Origin: Stenotrophomonas rhizophila
GTDB taxonomy: Bacteria > Pseudomonadota > Gammaproteobacteria > Xanthomonadales > Xanthomonadaceae
Length of the DNA stretch: 64,000 nt
Assembly (NCBI RefSeq): GCF_020857975.1
Contig: NZ_JACWUO010000005.1
Location: 62,001 to 126,000 of the forward strand
Direction of reading: 5' to 3'
The notes below the pieces were generated by a model. It was not told the origin of the DNA, searched no databases, and worked only from the letters and a program-made list of their open reading frames with translations. The translations under genes were made by a program, and so were the position numbers. Every line of letters starts with the position of its first letter. Position 1 is the stretch's first letter. This document shows, piece after piece, positions 1-7,887 of the stretch.

Positions 1-2
1 GG

Positions 3-971
<969 letters not shown>

Positions 972-988
972 TCCCAAGACAGTTGCTG

Positions 989-1026
989 GGGGCTTGGCGA
1001 AAACATCCATGTTTTCGACAGTCCCG
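989..1026 (-). repeat. half copy of the long inverted-repeat element, cut at the IS110 side
   Basis: On the minus strand this stretch matches the core of the three complete elements (around 1400, 18555 and 45910), including the GAAAACAT-GG-ATGTTTTC hairpin and the CCAAGCCCCCAGC tail. The match stops at about 985, where IS110-side sequence begins, so the second arm is missing. This fits IS110 insertion into the apical part of the element. Confidence 0.75.
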
Positions 1027-1158
1027 GCAGGGGCTAACCCCGCGCGGCCCCATGGTTCTACTTCAACGGTTGGGCAGGCACGGCAAAAGCCCAGCAACTC
1101 AGTGAGTCGGGCAGTGATGCTTGGTCGCTCGAACCTGCGCAGCAGGTGAGGGGAAGGG

Positions 1159-1185
1159 GTAGAGCCGAGCTTGCTCGGCTCCTAC
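1159..1185 (+). repeat. SMAG-like palindrome
   Basis: Short palindrome starting with GTAG, with arms GAGCCGAG and CTCGGCTC around a TT-containing loop and CTAC at the other end. It fits the GTAG-headed repeats known from Stenotrophomonas maltophilia. Confidence 0.7.
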
Positions 1186-1298
1186 CAGCCAGGGCAAGGG
1201 AGGCGGCTGGCCAGATCAGGCGTTCATGGCCATCCGGCCAGCGGCCGGCACTACCGGAGAGGCGAGGCGGCGGGAAATCGTAGAAATGGTGAAACGCC

Positions 1299-1325
1299 GT
1301 AGAGCCGGGCTCTGCCCGGCTCCTC
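1299..1325 (+). repeat. SMAG-like palindrome
   Basis: GTAG-headed hairpin with arms GAGCCGGGC and GCCCGGCTC, of the same subfamily as the repeat at 1159. The far end is CTCC instead of CTAC. Confidence 0.65.
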
Positions 1326-1370
1326 CAACCCCAAAAGACTGCTTGATCTCAAGGCGCCGACCCGTTGTCG

Positions 1371-1487
1371 GCGGGCTGGGGCGAATGGGGTGGCGGGACT
1401 GTCGAAAACATGGATGTTTTCGCCAAGCCCCCAGCCCCCATGGATGGGTTCACGGCGTGTCCCGCTACCCCATTCGCCCCAGCCCGC
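1371..1487 (+). repeat. long inverted-repeat element, copy A
   Basis: The arms at 1371-1399 and 1459-1487 are 29 bp each and pair throughout except for one position that is G against T, a G-U wobble if the plus strand is transcribed. Inside lies a second perfect hairpin, GAAAACAT-GG-ATGTTTTC (1404-1421), then CGCCAAGCCCCCAGCC. The same core is at 18554 and 45910 with different but still complementary outer arms. It lies in the gap between IS110 and cheV, whose coding strands converge. The 972-1537 gap holds only this element, the half copy and two SMAG-like hairpins. Confidence 0.85.
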
Positions 1488-1537
1488 ACCCAGCCATCCA
1501 ACCGCGGCTTGAAACACCGGTCAACCAACAACCAGCA

Positions 1538-2482
1538 TCAAGCAGCCAACGCCACCTTCCGCAGGCGGTCCAGCACGAAGTCGGCCAGCTCGTGGGGCGA
1601 GTACTTGGCCACGAAGGCATTGGCGCCCACCCGCTCGACCATCGCGTTGTTGAATACCCCCGACAGCGAGGTGTGCAGCAGCACATACAGCCCGGCCAGG
1701 CCCGGATGGCGCCGGATTTCCGTCGTCAGCGTATAGCCGTCCATCGCCGGCATCTCGATGTCGGAGATCACCATCGCGTAGCGTTCGGCCGGGTTCTCCC
1801 CGGCCGCATGGATCTGCAGCAGGTGGTCCAGCGCCTGCCTGCCGTCCGACAGCAGGGTCGCGCCCACCCCCAGCTGGTCCAGCACGCTGCGGATCTGCTG
1901 GCGGGCCACCCGCGAATCGTCCACCACCAGCACCTGCAGCTGCGGGCCATCGGCCGGCATCGCCAGCGACGGGTCCAGCACCGCCTCGCCGCGCACCTGG
2001 GCGATATCGGCCAGCACGCTTTCCACGTCGATCACCTGGATCAGCTCGCCCTGGAAGCGCGTCACCGCGGTCAGGTAGCTCGATTCGGCGCCCAGTTCCG
2101 GCGGCGGGTGGATGTCCTCCACCGCGATATTGACGATCCGTTCCACGCCGCTGACCAGGAAGCCCTGGATCGAGCGGTTGAATTCGGTCACCACCAGATA
2201 GCCCGGCGCCTTGTCGGCGTCCGGCTCGCGTTCGGGGTGGCCGATCGCCAGGCCCAGGTCCAGCACCGGCACCGAGCGGCCCCGCACATCGGCCACCCCG
2301 GCGAACTGGCTGGGCAGCCCGGGTACCTGGAACAGGTCCGGGCGGCGCAGGACTTCCTGCACCTTGAATACATTCACGCCAAAAAGCTGACGTCCGCCGA
2401 GCCGGAACAGCAGCAGGGCCAGACGATTGTGGCCGGCCAGGCGCGTACGCTGGTCGATGCGGTTGAGCAGGTCATGTGACAT
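1538..2482 (-). CDS. cheV: CheV, chemotaxis coupling protein with receiver domain
   Basis: 314-residue CheV: an N-terminal CheW-like domain (about residues 18-165) that links chemoreceptors to CheA, followed by a receiver domain (about 182-310). The receiver has the acidic pair at V-V-D-D-S (186-190), the phosphorylation site D241 in SDIEMPAMDGY, T271 and K293. The start is the ATG beginning MSHDLLNR; the open frame continues upstream but without CheW-like sequence. It is divergent from flgA, as in other Xanthomonadaceae. In relatives flgB and other flagellar genes usually follow cheV; here the downstream side meets repeats and an IS110 element. Confidence 0.93.
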   Translation of the reverse strand: MSHDLLNRIDQRTRLAGHNRLALLLFRLGGRQLFGVNVFKVQEVLRRPDLFQVPGLPSQFAGVADVRGRSVPVLDLGLAIGHPEREPDADKAPGYLVVTEFNRSIQGFLVSGVERIVNIAVEDIHPPPELGAESSYLTAVTRFQGELIQVIDVESVLADIAQVRGEAVLDPSLAMPADGPQLQVLVVDDSRVARQQIRSVLDQLGVGATLLSDGRQALDHLLQIHAAGENPAERYAMVISDIEMPAMDGYTLTTEIRRHPGLAGLYVLLHTSLSGVFNNAMVERVGANAFVAKYSPHELADFVLDRLRKVALAA

Positions 2483-2587
2483 GGAAGCAGTATCGGCGCT
2501 GGCGCGCCCGACTTGAGCGGCCCGCCCGGCGATGTCCGGCACGCCGCTTGCAGGACGCTGCCCATGTGCCTTGCCCGTGGAGTTGCC

Positions 2588-3238
2588 ATGCGTTGGATCA
2601 TCCTTGTCCTGCTTGCCCTGGCCGGCGTGCCCGCGCTCGCCGCCGGCACCTGGCAGCCGGTGGACAGCATCCGCGCCGCCGCCCTGTCGACCTTGCCGGC
2701 CGGCAGCGAAGGCGACACCACCCTGGATTCGGCGCTGCGCCTGCCGGCCTGCGGCCAGGGCCTGCGCGCCCAGCCCACCGGCACCACTACAGTAGAAGTG
2801 AGCTGCCCGGACGCCGGCGGCTGGCGCCTGTTCGTCCCGGTCAGGATCCGCCGCAACCAGACTGTGCTCATTCTCAATCGCGGCATCGCTGCTGGAGAAA
2901 CCATCGCCCTGGCCGATATCACGACTGCCCAGCGCGACGTGGCCCGCATCGCCGGCGCCGCACTGGCCGACCCGGCCGCCGCAGTCGGGCGGGTGGCACG
3001 GCGCACCCTCAGCGCCGGCAGCCTGCTGGCGGCCAACGATCTGGTCGCCCAGCGCCTGGTGCGCCGCGGCGACAGCGTCGCCCTGGTGTCGCGGTTTGGC
3101 GGGGTCGAAGTCCGCGTAGCGGGCAAGGCCTTGGCCGATGCCGGTGAAAATGAGCGGGTCTCGGTGGAGAACCTGTCCTCGCGCAAGATCGTGCAGGGCA
3201 CCGTGGCGGCCACCGGCGACGTTTTTGTGACGCGCTGA
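2588..3238 (+). CDS. flgA: FlgA, flagellar P-ring assembly chaperone
   Basis: 216-residue periplasmic chaperone for FlgI polymerisation into the flagellar P ring. Residues 1-19 form a signal peptide (MRWIILVLLALAGVPALA). Two cysteines (C55 and C73) and a C-terminal SAF/ChapFlgA domain from about residue 90 (NRGIAAGETI..., then a second half with VRRGDSVALVSRFGGVEV) are typical of the family. I chose the ATG at the signal peptide; the open frame extends 25 codons upstream without a plausible leader. It is divergent from cheV and about 110 bp upstream of flgM. Confidence 0.92.
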   Translation: MRWIILVLLALAGVPALAAGTWQPVDSIRAAALSTLPAGSEGDTTLDSALRLPACGQGLRAQPTGTTTVEVSCPDAGGWRLFVPVRIRRNQTVLILNRGIAAGETIALADITTAQRDVARIAGAALADPAAAVGRVARRTLSAGSLLAANDLVAQRLVRRGDSVALVSRFGGVEVRVAGKALADAGENERVSVENLSSRKIVQGTVAATGDVFVTR

Positions 3239-3289
3239 ACACATTGCTGAACCGGCGCCCGAATGCGACGAAAAAGCTGCAGAATCCCC

Positions 3290-3316
3290 TAAAGATGGCG
3301 GTCCCCATGCCGTTAA
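3290..3316 (+). promoter_or_regulatory. sigma-28 (FliA)-type promoter for flgM-flgN
   Basis: TAAAGATG, an 11-bp spacer, then GCCGTTAA. The class-3 flagellar consensus is TAAAGTTT-N11-GCCGATAA, so spacing is exact and most positions match. It lies 31 bp before the flgM ATG. Confidence 0.75.
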
Positions 3317-3347
3317 CCCTTGTGAACCGCACACCCAGGACAACTTC

Positions 3348-3650
3348 ATGAGCCAGAAAATCGACGGCAACCTGCAGGCCACTGCCCATCTGCGCAGCGT
3401 CGCCCTTGGCAACAAGCCGGCCGCCAGCACCGATGCGCCGACCCGTCCGGTCGAGGCGGCCGACAGCCTGCGCCTGACCGGCGAGGCCACCAGCCTGCAG
3501 GCCATGCAGCGCGAACTGAGCGCCGCCCCGGCGATCGACGCCGAGCGCGTGCAGGCCGTGCGCCAGTCGCTGCAGGACGGTACCTACAAGATCAATCCCG
3601 ATGCGATCGCCTCGCGCATGCTCGAGCTGGACCAGCAGCTGCAGGGATGA
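3348..3650 (+). CDS. flgM: FlgM, anti-sigma-28 factor
   Basis: 100-residue FlgM, which holds the flagellar sigma factor FliA inactive until it is exported through the completed hook-basal body. The family signature is at the C-terminus (about residues 64-99: DAERVQAVRQSLQDGTYKIN, then ASRMLELDQQL). The N-terminal half is low in structure and rich in Ala and Ser, as usual. A sigma-28-like promoter at 3290-3316 implies the familiar feedback in which FliA transcribes its own inhibitor. The stop overlaps the flgN start (ATGA), so the two are translationally coupled. Confidence 0.93.
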   Translation: MSQKIDGNLQATAHLRSVALGNKPAASTDAPTRPVEAADSLRLTGEATSLQAMQRELSAAPAIDAERVQAVRQSLQDGTYKINPDAIASRMLELDQQLQG

Positions 3651-3985
3651 ACCTGGCGATGAGCGAGCCATTGCAGCGCCTCAGCGATGCCTTGGACGTC
3701 GAGCGCCAGGCATTGATCGAACATGATGTGCATGCCCTGATCCGTGCCACCGGTGCCAAGCTGGACGCCCTGCGTGCGCTGGAAGCGGTGCTGCCGGTCG
3801 GGCAGGGCGAACGCCTGCAGGAGCTGGCCGAACGCAACCGCGCCAACGGCGTGCTGCTGTCGCGCCGGCGCCGCGAGGTCAACTGGGCGCTGCGCCAGCT
3901 CGGCCGCAGCGAGGATGCCTCGGCCTACGATGCCAAGGGCCAGGCCAATATCATGCACACCCGGCGGCCGCTGGCCGTGGCCTGA
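3647..3985 (+). CDS. flgN: FlgN-type flagellar export chaperone
   Basis: 112-residue, mostly helical protein of the FlgN family, the cytoplasmic chaperone for the hook-filament junction proteins FlgK and FlgL. Its length, helical periodicity (MSEPLQRLSDALDVERQALI...) and position directly after flgM with a 4-bp overlap all fit. Sequence conservation in FlgN is low, so the assignment rests partly on context. The start overlaps the flgM stop; a second in-frame ATG (MSEPLQ) lies four codons in. Confidence 0.85.
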   Translation: MNLAMSEPLQRLSDALDVERQALIEHDVHALIRATGAKLDALRALEAVLPVGQGERLQELAERNRANGVLLSRRRREVNWALRQLGRSEDASAYDAKGQANIMHTRRPLAVA

Positions 3986-4071
3986 GCGCCCGCCGCGGCC
4001 GCTATCGCGCGGGCGTGGCTGTGGTCTGTTCAGCCAACGCGTATATTGGGCGCCTGTTCCGACTGCCCGAT

Positions 4072-5301
4072 GTGACCGTGACCGCTTCCTCCAACCTTGT
4101 CACCGCACCGCTGCCGCCGCAGCCGGTCCTGCTCGCCCTGTTCGAGCGGATCAACGAAGGCGTGCTGCTGTTCCGCGAAGACGGCAGCGTGGCCCTGGCC
4201 AATGCCGCGCTCAACGAAATGCTCGGCCAGGCCGAGCAGGATGCCGGCGTGGGCCCGGCGCAGTGGCTGCGCCAGCTGCTGCCGCCCGATGCGCTCGAGC
4301 ATGCGCGCCTGCACGGCCACTGGAACGGCAGCCTGCCGGTCGGCGAGCGCATGGTCATCGCCGATGTCTACCAGCACGAAGAAGCCGGCCAGCGCCATTA
4401 CCTGGCCCTGTTCCGCCGCATCGAAGGCCAGGAAGACTACGAACGCGAACTGCAGCAGCGCCATGCCGAACTGCGCCAGGCCTATCTGCGCCTGAACGGC
4501 ACCCAGGAAAAACTGCTGCAGTCGGAAAAAATGGCCTCGATCGGCCAGCTTGCCGCCGGCGTGGCGCACGAGATCAACAACCCCATCGGCTACGTGCACT
4601 CCAACCTGGGCAGCCTGCAGGAATACCTGCGCAGCCTGTTCACGGTGATCGAAGCCTACGAGCGTGCGCTGCGCGCGCCCGACCCGAAGGCGCTGATCCC
4701 GGAGATCGACGATATCCGCAACCGCTTCGACATCGACTTCATCAGCCGCGACCTGCCGCAGTTGATGGCCGAATCGCGCGAGGGGATCGAGCGGGTGACC
4801 CGGATCGTGCGCGACCTGAAGGACTTTTCGTACTCCGGCCGCGACGAATCCTGGAAGCTGGTCGACCTGCATTCGGGGCTGGAGTCGACCATCAACATCA
4901 TCTGGAACGAGCTCAAGTACAAGGTGACCCTGCAGCGCGAGTTCGGCCAGCTGCCGCTGGTGGAATGCCTGCCGTCCGAGCTCAACCAGGTGTACATGAA
5001 CCTGCTGCTCAACGCCGGCCACGCCATTGCCGAGCGCGGCACCATCACCGTGCGCAGCGGGGTGGACGGGGACCATGTCTGGGTGGAATTCGAGGACACC
5101 GGCGGCGGCATTTCGCCCGAGCTGCGCCAGCGCATCTTCGATCCGTTCTTCACCACCAAGCCGGTGGGCAGCGGCACCGGCCTGGGCCTGTCGATCTCCT
5201 ACAGCATCATCAACAAGCACCACGGCCGCATCGACCTGGACAGCACCCCGGGCCAGGGCTCGAAGTTCCGCCTGGTACTGCCGATCAAGCAGCCGCGCTG
5301 A
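4072..5301 (+). CDS. PAS-containing soluble sensor histidine kinase
   Basis: About 409 residues: a PAS-like sensor (about 15-125 from this start; FERINEGVLLFREDGSVALA), a coiled linker, a dimerisation/phosphoacceptor domain with H166 in AAGVAHEINNP, and an HATPase_c domain with N box (NQVYMNLLLNA), G1 (EDTGGGI), F box (DPFFTTKP) and G2 (GSGTGLGLS). There are no membrane spans. The start is uncertain: in-frame GTG codons at 4015 and 4072 both lack a good ribosome site; I prefer 4072 because similarity to the family begins just after it. No response regulator is adjacent. Position after flgMN suggests a link to motility, but that is inference. Confidence 0.85.
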   Translation: MTVTASSNLVTAPLPPQPVLLALFERINEGVLLFREDGSVALANAALNEMLGQAEQDAGVGPAQWLRQLLPPDALEHARLHGHWNGSLPVGERMVIADVYQHEEAGQRHYLALFRRIEGQEDYERELQQRHAELRQAYLRLNGTQEKLLQSEKMASIGQLAAGVAHEINNPIGYVHSNLGSLQEYLRSLFTVIEAYERALRAPDPKALIPEIDDIRNRFDIDFISRDLPQLMAESREGIERVTRIVRDLKDFSYSGRDESWKLVDLHSGLESTINIIWNELKYKVTLQREFGQLPLVECLPSELNQVYMNLLLNAGHAIAERGTITVRSGVDGDHVWVEFEDTGGGISPELRQRIFDPFFTTKPVGSGTGLGLSISYSIINKHHGRIDLDSTPGQGSKFRLVLPIKQPR

Positions 5302-5348
5302 GGGGCGCTATGGCCGTACCGCTGTGGCGGCGGTTGGTGCCCGTCCTG

Positions 5349-5371
5349 GTAGTGCCGGCCGCTGGCCGGAT
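5349..5371 (+). repeat. SMAG-like palindrome (GTAGTGCCGG type)
   Basis: GTAG followed by TGCCGGCC-GCT-GGCCGGA. The same subtype is at 17974, each time heading a larger repeat array. Confidence 0.65.
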
Positions 5372-5401
5372 GCTGTTGCTTTGGCTTTTTCCGCTTCGCG
5401 G

Positions 5402-5640
5402 TTCTTAACTTCAAAAGCGTTTCGTGCCCCTTCGGGGCGCGAGTCACTTTCTTGCTCGTGCAAGAAAGTAACCAAAGAACACGCCCCCGTCCGCGATCCG
5501 TCAGGCTACGCCTGCCGGTACCCTGCGCTTCTCGCGTCATCGGGGGACGGCGCGGAACTCGCTGCGCTCAGACACCCGCGCCTCTTCGCCCCCGCTGCCG
5601 CTGCGATGCTCGGCTCGCTCCAAGGGGGAGGTCGATCAAA
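5402..5640 (+). repeat. modular hairpin-array repeat, copy 1
   Basis: About 240 bp nearly identical to 18012-18325. It includes an 8-bp stem at 5423-5441 (CGTGCCCC, loop TTC, GGGGCGCG) and a 9-bp stem at 5446-5469 (ACTTTCTTG, loop CTCGTG, CAAGAAAGT), then a conserved stretch through AACCAAAGAACACGCCCCC to GCTCGCTCCAAGGGGG. Short open frames in it share reading frame with copy 2 but lack coding features, so I treat it as a repeat. It sits in the 5302-5929 gap between the converging kinase and MFS genes, which holds no gene. Confidence 0.75.
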
Positions 5641-5647
5641 ATCCACG

Positions 5648-5691
<44 letters not shown>

Positions 5692-5741
5692 TGTCCGACC
5701 ACGGTCTGACGTTGTTCCAGTTCCTGGAAACCCCATCACAG

Positions 5742-5810
5742 GTAGGTCCGACCCATGGTCGGACACGCATCGTCTCGGCATCACGCTGTCCGAGCGTGGC
5801 TCGGACCTAC
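5742..5810 (+). repeat. inverted SMAG dimer
   Basis: Two GTAG palindromes facing away from each other: GTAGGTCCGACCCATGGTCG (from 5742) and, 23 bp on, TGTCCGAGCGTGGCTCGGAC then CTAC (to 5810). A near-identical dimer is at 18428-18496. Confidence 0.8.
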
Positions 5811-5929
5811 GCTTTCCCACCCGCGCCAGCCCGGCCACCGCCGAGCCGGACGCAGGGCCAGCAACGCCATTGAACTGAAGCTGCATGACTGCGCTGACAA
5901 TCACACCAGGACGGACAGGCGTTGCCGGG

Positions 5930-7099
5930 TCATTCCGGCCGGCGCACGCGGCTCCACACCACCAGCGCCAGCAACGAGACCAGGGCCCCGGCGGTGCAGA
6001 CGCCGTTCCAGCCCCAGGCGGCATACAGTGCCGGGCCGGCCAGCGCGCCCAGCCCGCTGCCGGCGGCATAGAACAGCATGTAGGCGGCGATCACCTGCGC
6101 CTGTGCGTGCGGCGCGGCGGCCAGGATCAGGCTCTGGTTGGTGACGTGCAGGGCCTGCACGGCCAGGTCCAGCAACAGCACGCCCAGTACCAGCCAGCCC
6201 ACGTGCAGTGGCAGCGCGGCCAGCGGTGCCCAGCTCAGCAGCAACAGCGGCAATGCGGCGCAGGAAACGCGTTCGGCATGGCCGCGGTCGCTCCAGTGCC
6301 CGCTGCGCGCGGCGGCCAGTGCACCCAGCAGGCCGACCAGCGCGAATGCGCCGATCGCGGTGTGGCTGAGCGCATACGGAGGGGCGCTCAACGGCAGCGC
6401 CATGCTGCTCCAGAACAGGCCGAACGCGGTGAACAGCAGCAGCCCCAGAACGCCGCGCCGGCGCAGCACCGGTTGCTGGCGCAGCAGCGTGGTCAAGCCC
6501 ACCGGCGGCCTTGCCGCGGCCACCTCCAGCCGTGGCAGGCGCAGCCATAGCAGCGCGCCGCTGACCAGCATCAGGCCCGCCGACAGCAGGTAGACCGCGC
6601 GCCAGCCGCCGAGGTCGGCCACGCCGCCGGCCACCACCCGGGCCAGCAGCAGGCCGACCACCACCCCGGCCTGGGCGGCACCGACCACGCGGCCACGTTC
6701 GTGCGGTGCGGCGGCCGCGGCGGCATAGGCGATCAGGCCCTGGGTCATCGCGGTGCCGAGCAGGCCCACCGCCAGCATGCCCAGCAGCAGCGCCAGCGCA
6801 TTGCCGGTCAGGGCCACCCCGAGCAGGGCCAGCACCAGGGCGAGGTTCTGCACGGCCATCAGCCGGCGGCGCTCGACCCGGTCGCCCAGCGGCACCAGCC
6901 ACAGCAGCGCGGCAACCGAGCCAAGCTGGGTGGCGGCGATCACCACGCCGATCCGGGCAGTGCCGATGCGCAGGTCGGCGGCCAGCGCGTCCAGCAGCGG
7001 CTGGGCGTAGTAGACATTGGCCACGCTGAGCCCGGCGGCGCAGGCGAACAGCAGCAGCAACAGGGTGGCGGTGCGGGGCAGCGACGCAGCGGTTGACAT
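5930..7099 (-). CDS. MFS efflux transporter
   Basis: 389-residue major facilitator with about 12 predicted membrane spans. The loop 2-3 signature is visible as GDRVERRRLMA, and the first span reads NVYYAQPLLDALAADL, resembling the YnfM/AraJ-like drug and sugar efflux branch. I chose the ATG giving MSTAASLPRT; an upstream TTG would add four residues. It is divergent from an HxlR regulator, with shared operator-like half-sites between them, suggesting repression by that regulator and induction by a small toxic molecule. The substrate cannot be read from sequence. Confidence 0.88.
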   Translation of the reverse strand: MSTAASLPRTATLLLLLFACAAGLSVANVYYAQPLLDALAADLRIGTARIGVVIAATQLGSVAALLWLVPLGDRVERRRLMAVQNLALVLALLGVALTGNALALLLGMLAVGLLGTAMTQGLIAYAAAAAAPHERGRVVGAAQAGVVVGLLLARVVAGGVADLGGWRAVYLLSAGLMLVSGALLWLRLPRLEVAAARPPVGLTTLLRQQPVLRRRGVLGLLLFTAFGLFWSSMALPLSAPPYALSHTAIGAFALVGLLGALAAARSGHWSDRGHAERVSCAALPLLLLSWAPLAALPLHVGWLVLGVLLLDLAVQALHVTNQSLILAAAPHAQAQVIAAYMLFYAAGSGLGALAGPALYAAWGWNGVCTAGALVSLLALVVWSRVRRPE

Positions 7100-7113
7100 A
7101 TGTAGTCTCAAAA

Positions 7114-7146
7114 TAGAACCAGTTGATTCTGGATTATTTGGTTCTA
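7114..7146. promoter_or_regulatory. operator-like inverted repeat between MFS and HxlR genes
   Basis: TAGAACCA (7114-7121) and TGGTTCTA (7139-7146) form a perfect 8-bp inverted repeat with a 17-bp spacer in an AT-rich patch. Both half-sites are preceded or followed by AAAAT. It lies midway between the divergent starts, a natural site for HxlR autoregulation. Confidence 0.65.
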
Positions 7147-7173
7147 AAATGAAACCACTTTCGGAGGGCGGCC

Positions 7174-7617
7174 ATGCACGACGATCCCAATCTGACCTGC
7201 CCGGTGGCGCGCGCGCTGGAGGTGGTTGGCGACCGCTGGTCGCTGCTGCTGGTGCGCGATGCCTTCGACGGGATCCGCCGTTTCGGCGATTTCCAGCGCA
7301 GCCTGGGCATGTCGCGCAGCATGCTCAGCCAGCGCCTGCAGGCCTTGCAGGCGGCCGGTGTGCTGGTGCAGCAGCCGGCCGCCGACGGCAGCCGTTACCA
7401 CGACTATGTGCTGACCGCGCAGGGCCAGGCCCTGTTCGCGCTGGTGGTGGCGCTGCGCCAATGGGGCGAGGGGTTTCTGTTCGCCGAAGGTGAACCGCGC
7501 TCGCAACTGCTGGCCCTGGCCGATGGCCGTCCGCTGGCGCCGCTGCTGCCGCGCGATGCCGATGGGCAGGTGCTGGAAGCGTCGGCAACCCACGTGGTCA
7601 GGCCGGACGAAGGCTGA
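7174..7617 (+). CDS. HxlR-family transcriptional regulator
   Basis: 147-residue winged-helix regulator. The HxlR signature is clear: a near-N-terminal cysteine (C9 in LTCPVARAL), GDRWSLLLVRDAF, then RFGDFQRSLGMSRSMLSQRL as the recognition helix region and YVLTAQG before the C-terminal helix. Family members often sense quinones, aldehydes or oxidants through that cysteine. A good ribosome site (GGAGGG) precedes the ATG. It is divergent from an MFS transporter with a likely shared operator. What it senses here is not known. Confidence 0.92.
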   Translation: MHDDPNLTCPVARALEVVGDRWSLLLVRDAFDGIRRFGDFQRSLGMSRSMLSQRLQALQAAGVLVQQPAADGSRYHDYVLTAQGQALFALVVALRQWGEGFLFAEGEPRSQLLALADGRPLAPLLPRDADGQVLEASATHVVRPDEG

Positions 7618-7887
7618 GTGACGGCCGTCGCATACGCAGGCGAATATGAACACGGTGTTGACAGGCATGAACAGGGTCGACGACTCTTCACCGGATGGGT
7701 GCCGTCCGCGGTGCCCGCCGGGCAGGGTGGCTGTATCGGCAGGCGGAGGGGCCTGGTCGTAGCTGCATTGCCCGGGTAGTCCCCGATACCGGCCTGCAAG
7801 GCGCCGGCATCCGCCATCTTGGCGCTGCACCCTTCTGCGGCACGACTCCCTGGATTTTTTGCGCAAGCAAAGGTGTTTCGCCCGCTT

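Noticed and set aside
1226..2479. 417-codon plus-strand frame over cheV
   Set aside because: Antisense shadow of cheV; Arg/His/Gln-rich translation.
2560..2590. Sigma-54 promoter for flgA
   Set aside because: TTGCCCGTGGAGTTGC has the -24 and -12 parts at the wrong spacing and runs into the start codon.
5424..5440. UUCG/UACG tetraloop hairpins in the repeat arrays
   Set aside because: The better 8-bp fold uses a three-base loop; a tetraloop fold would lose pairs.
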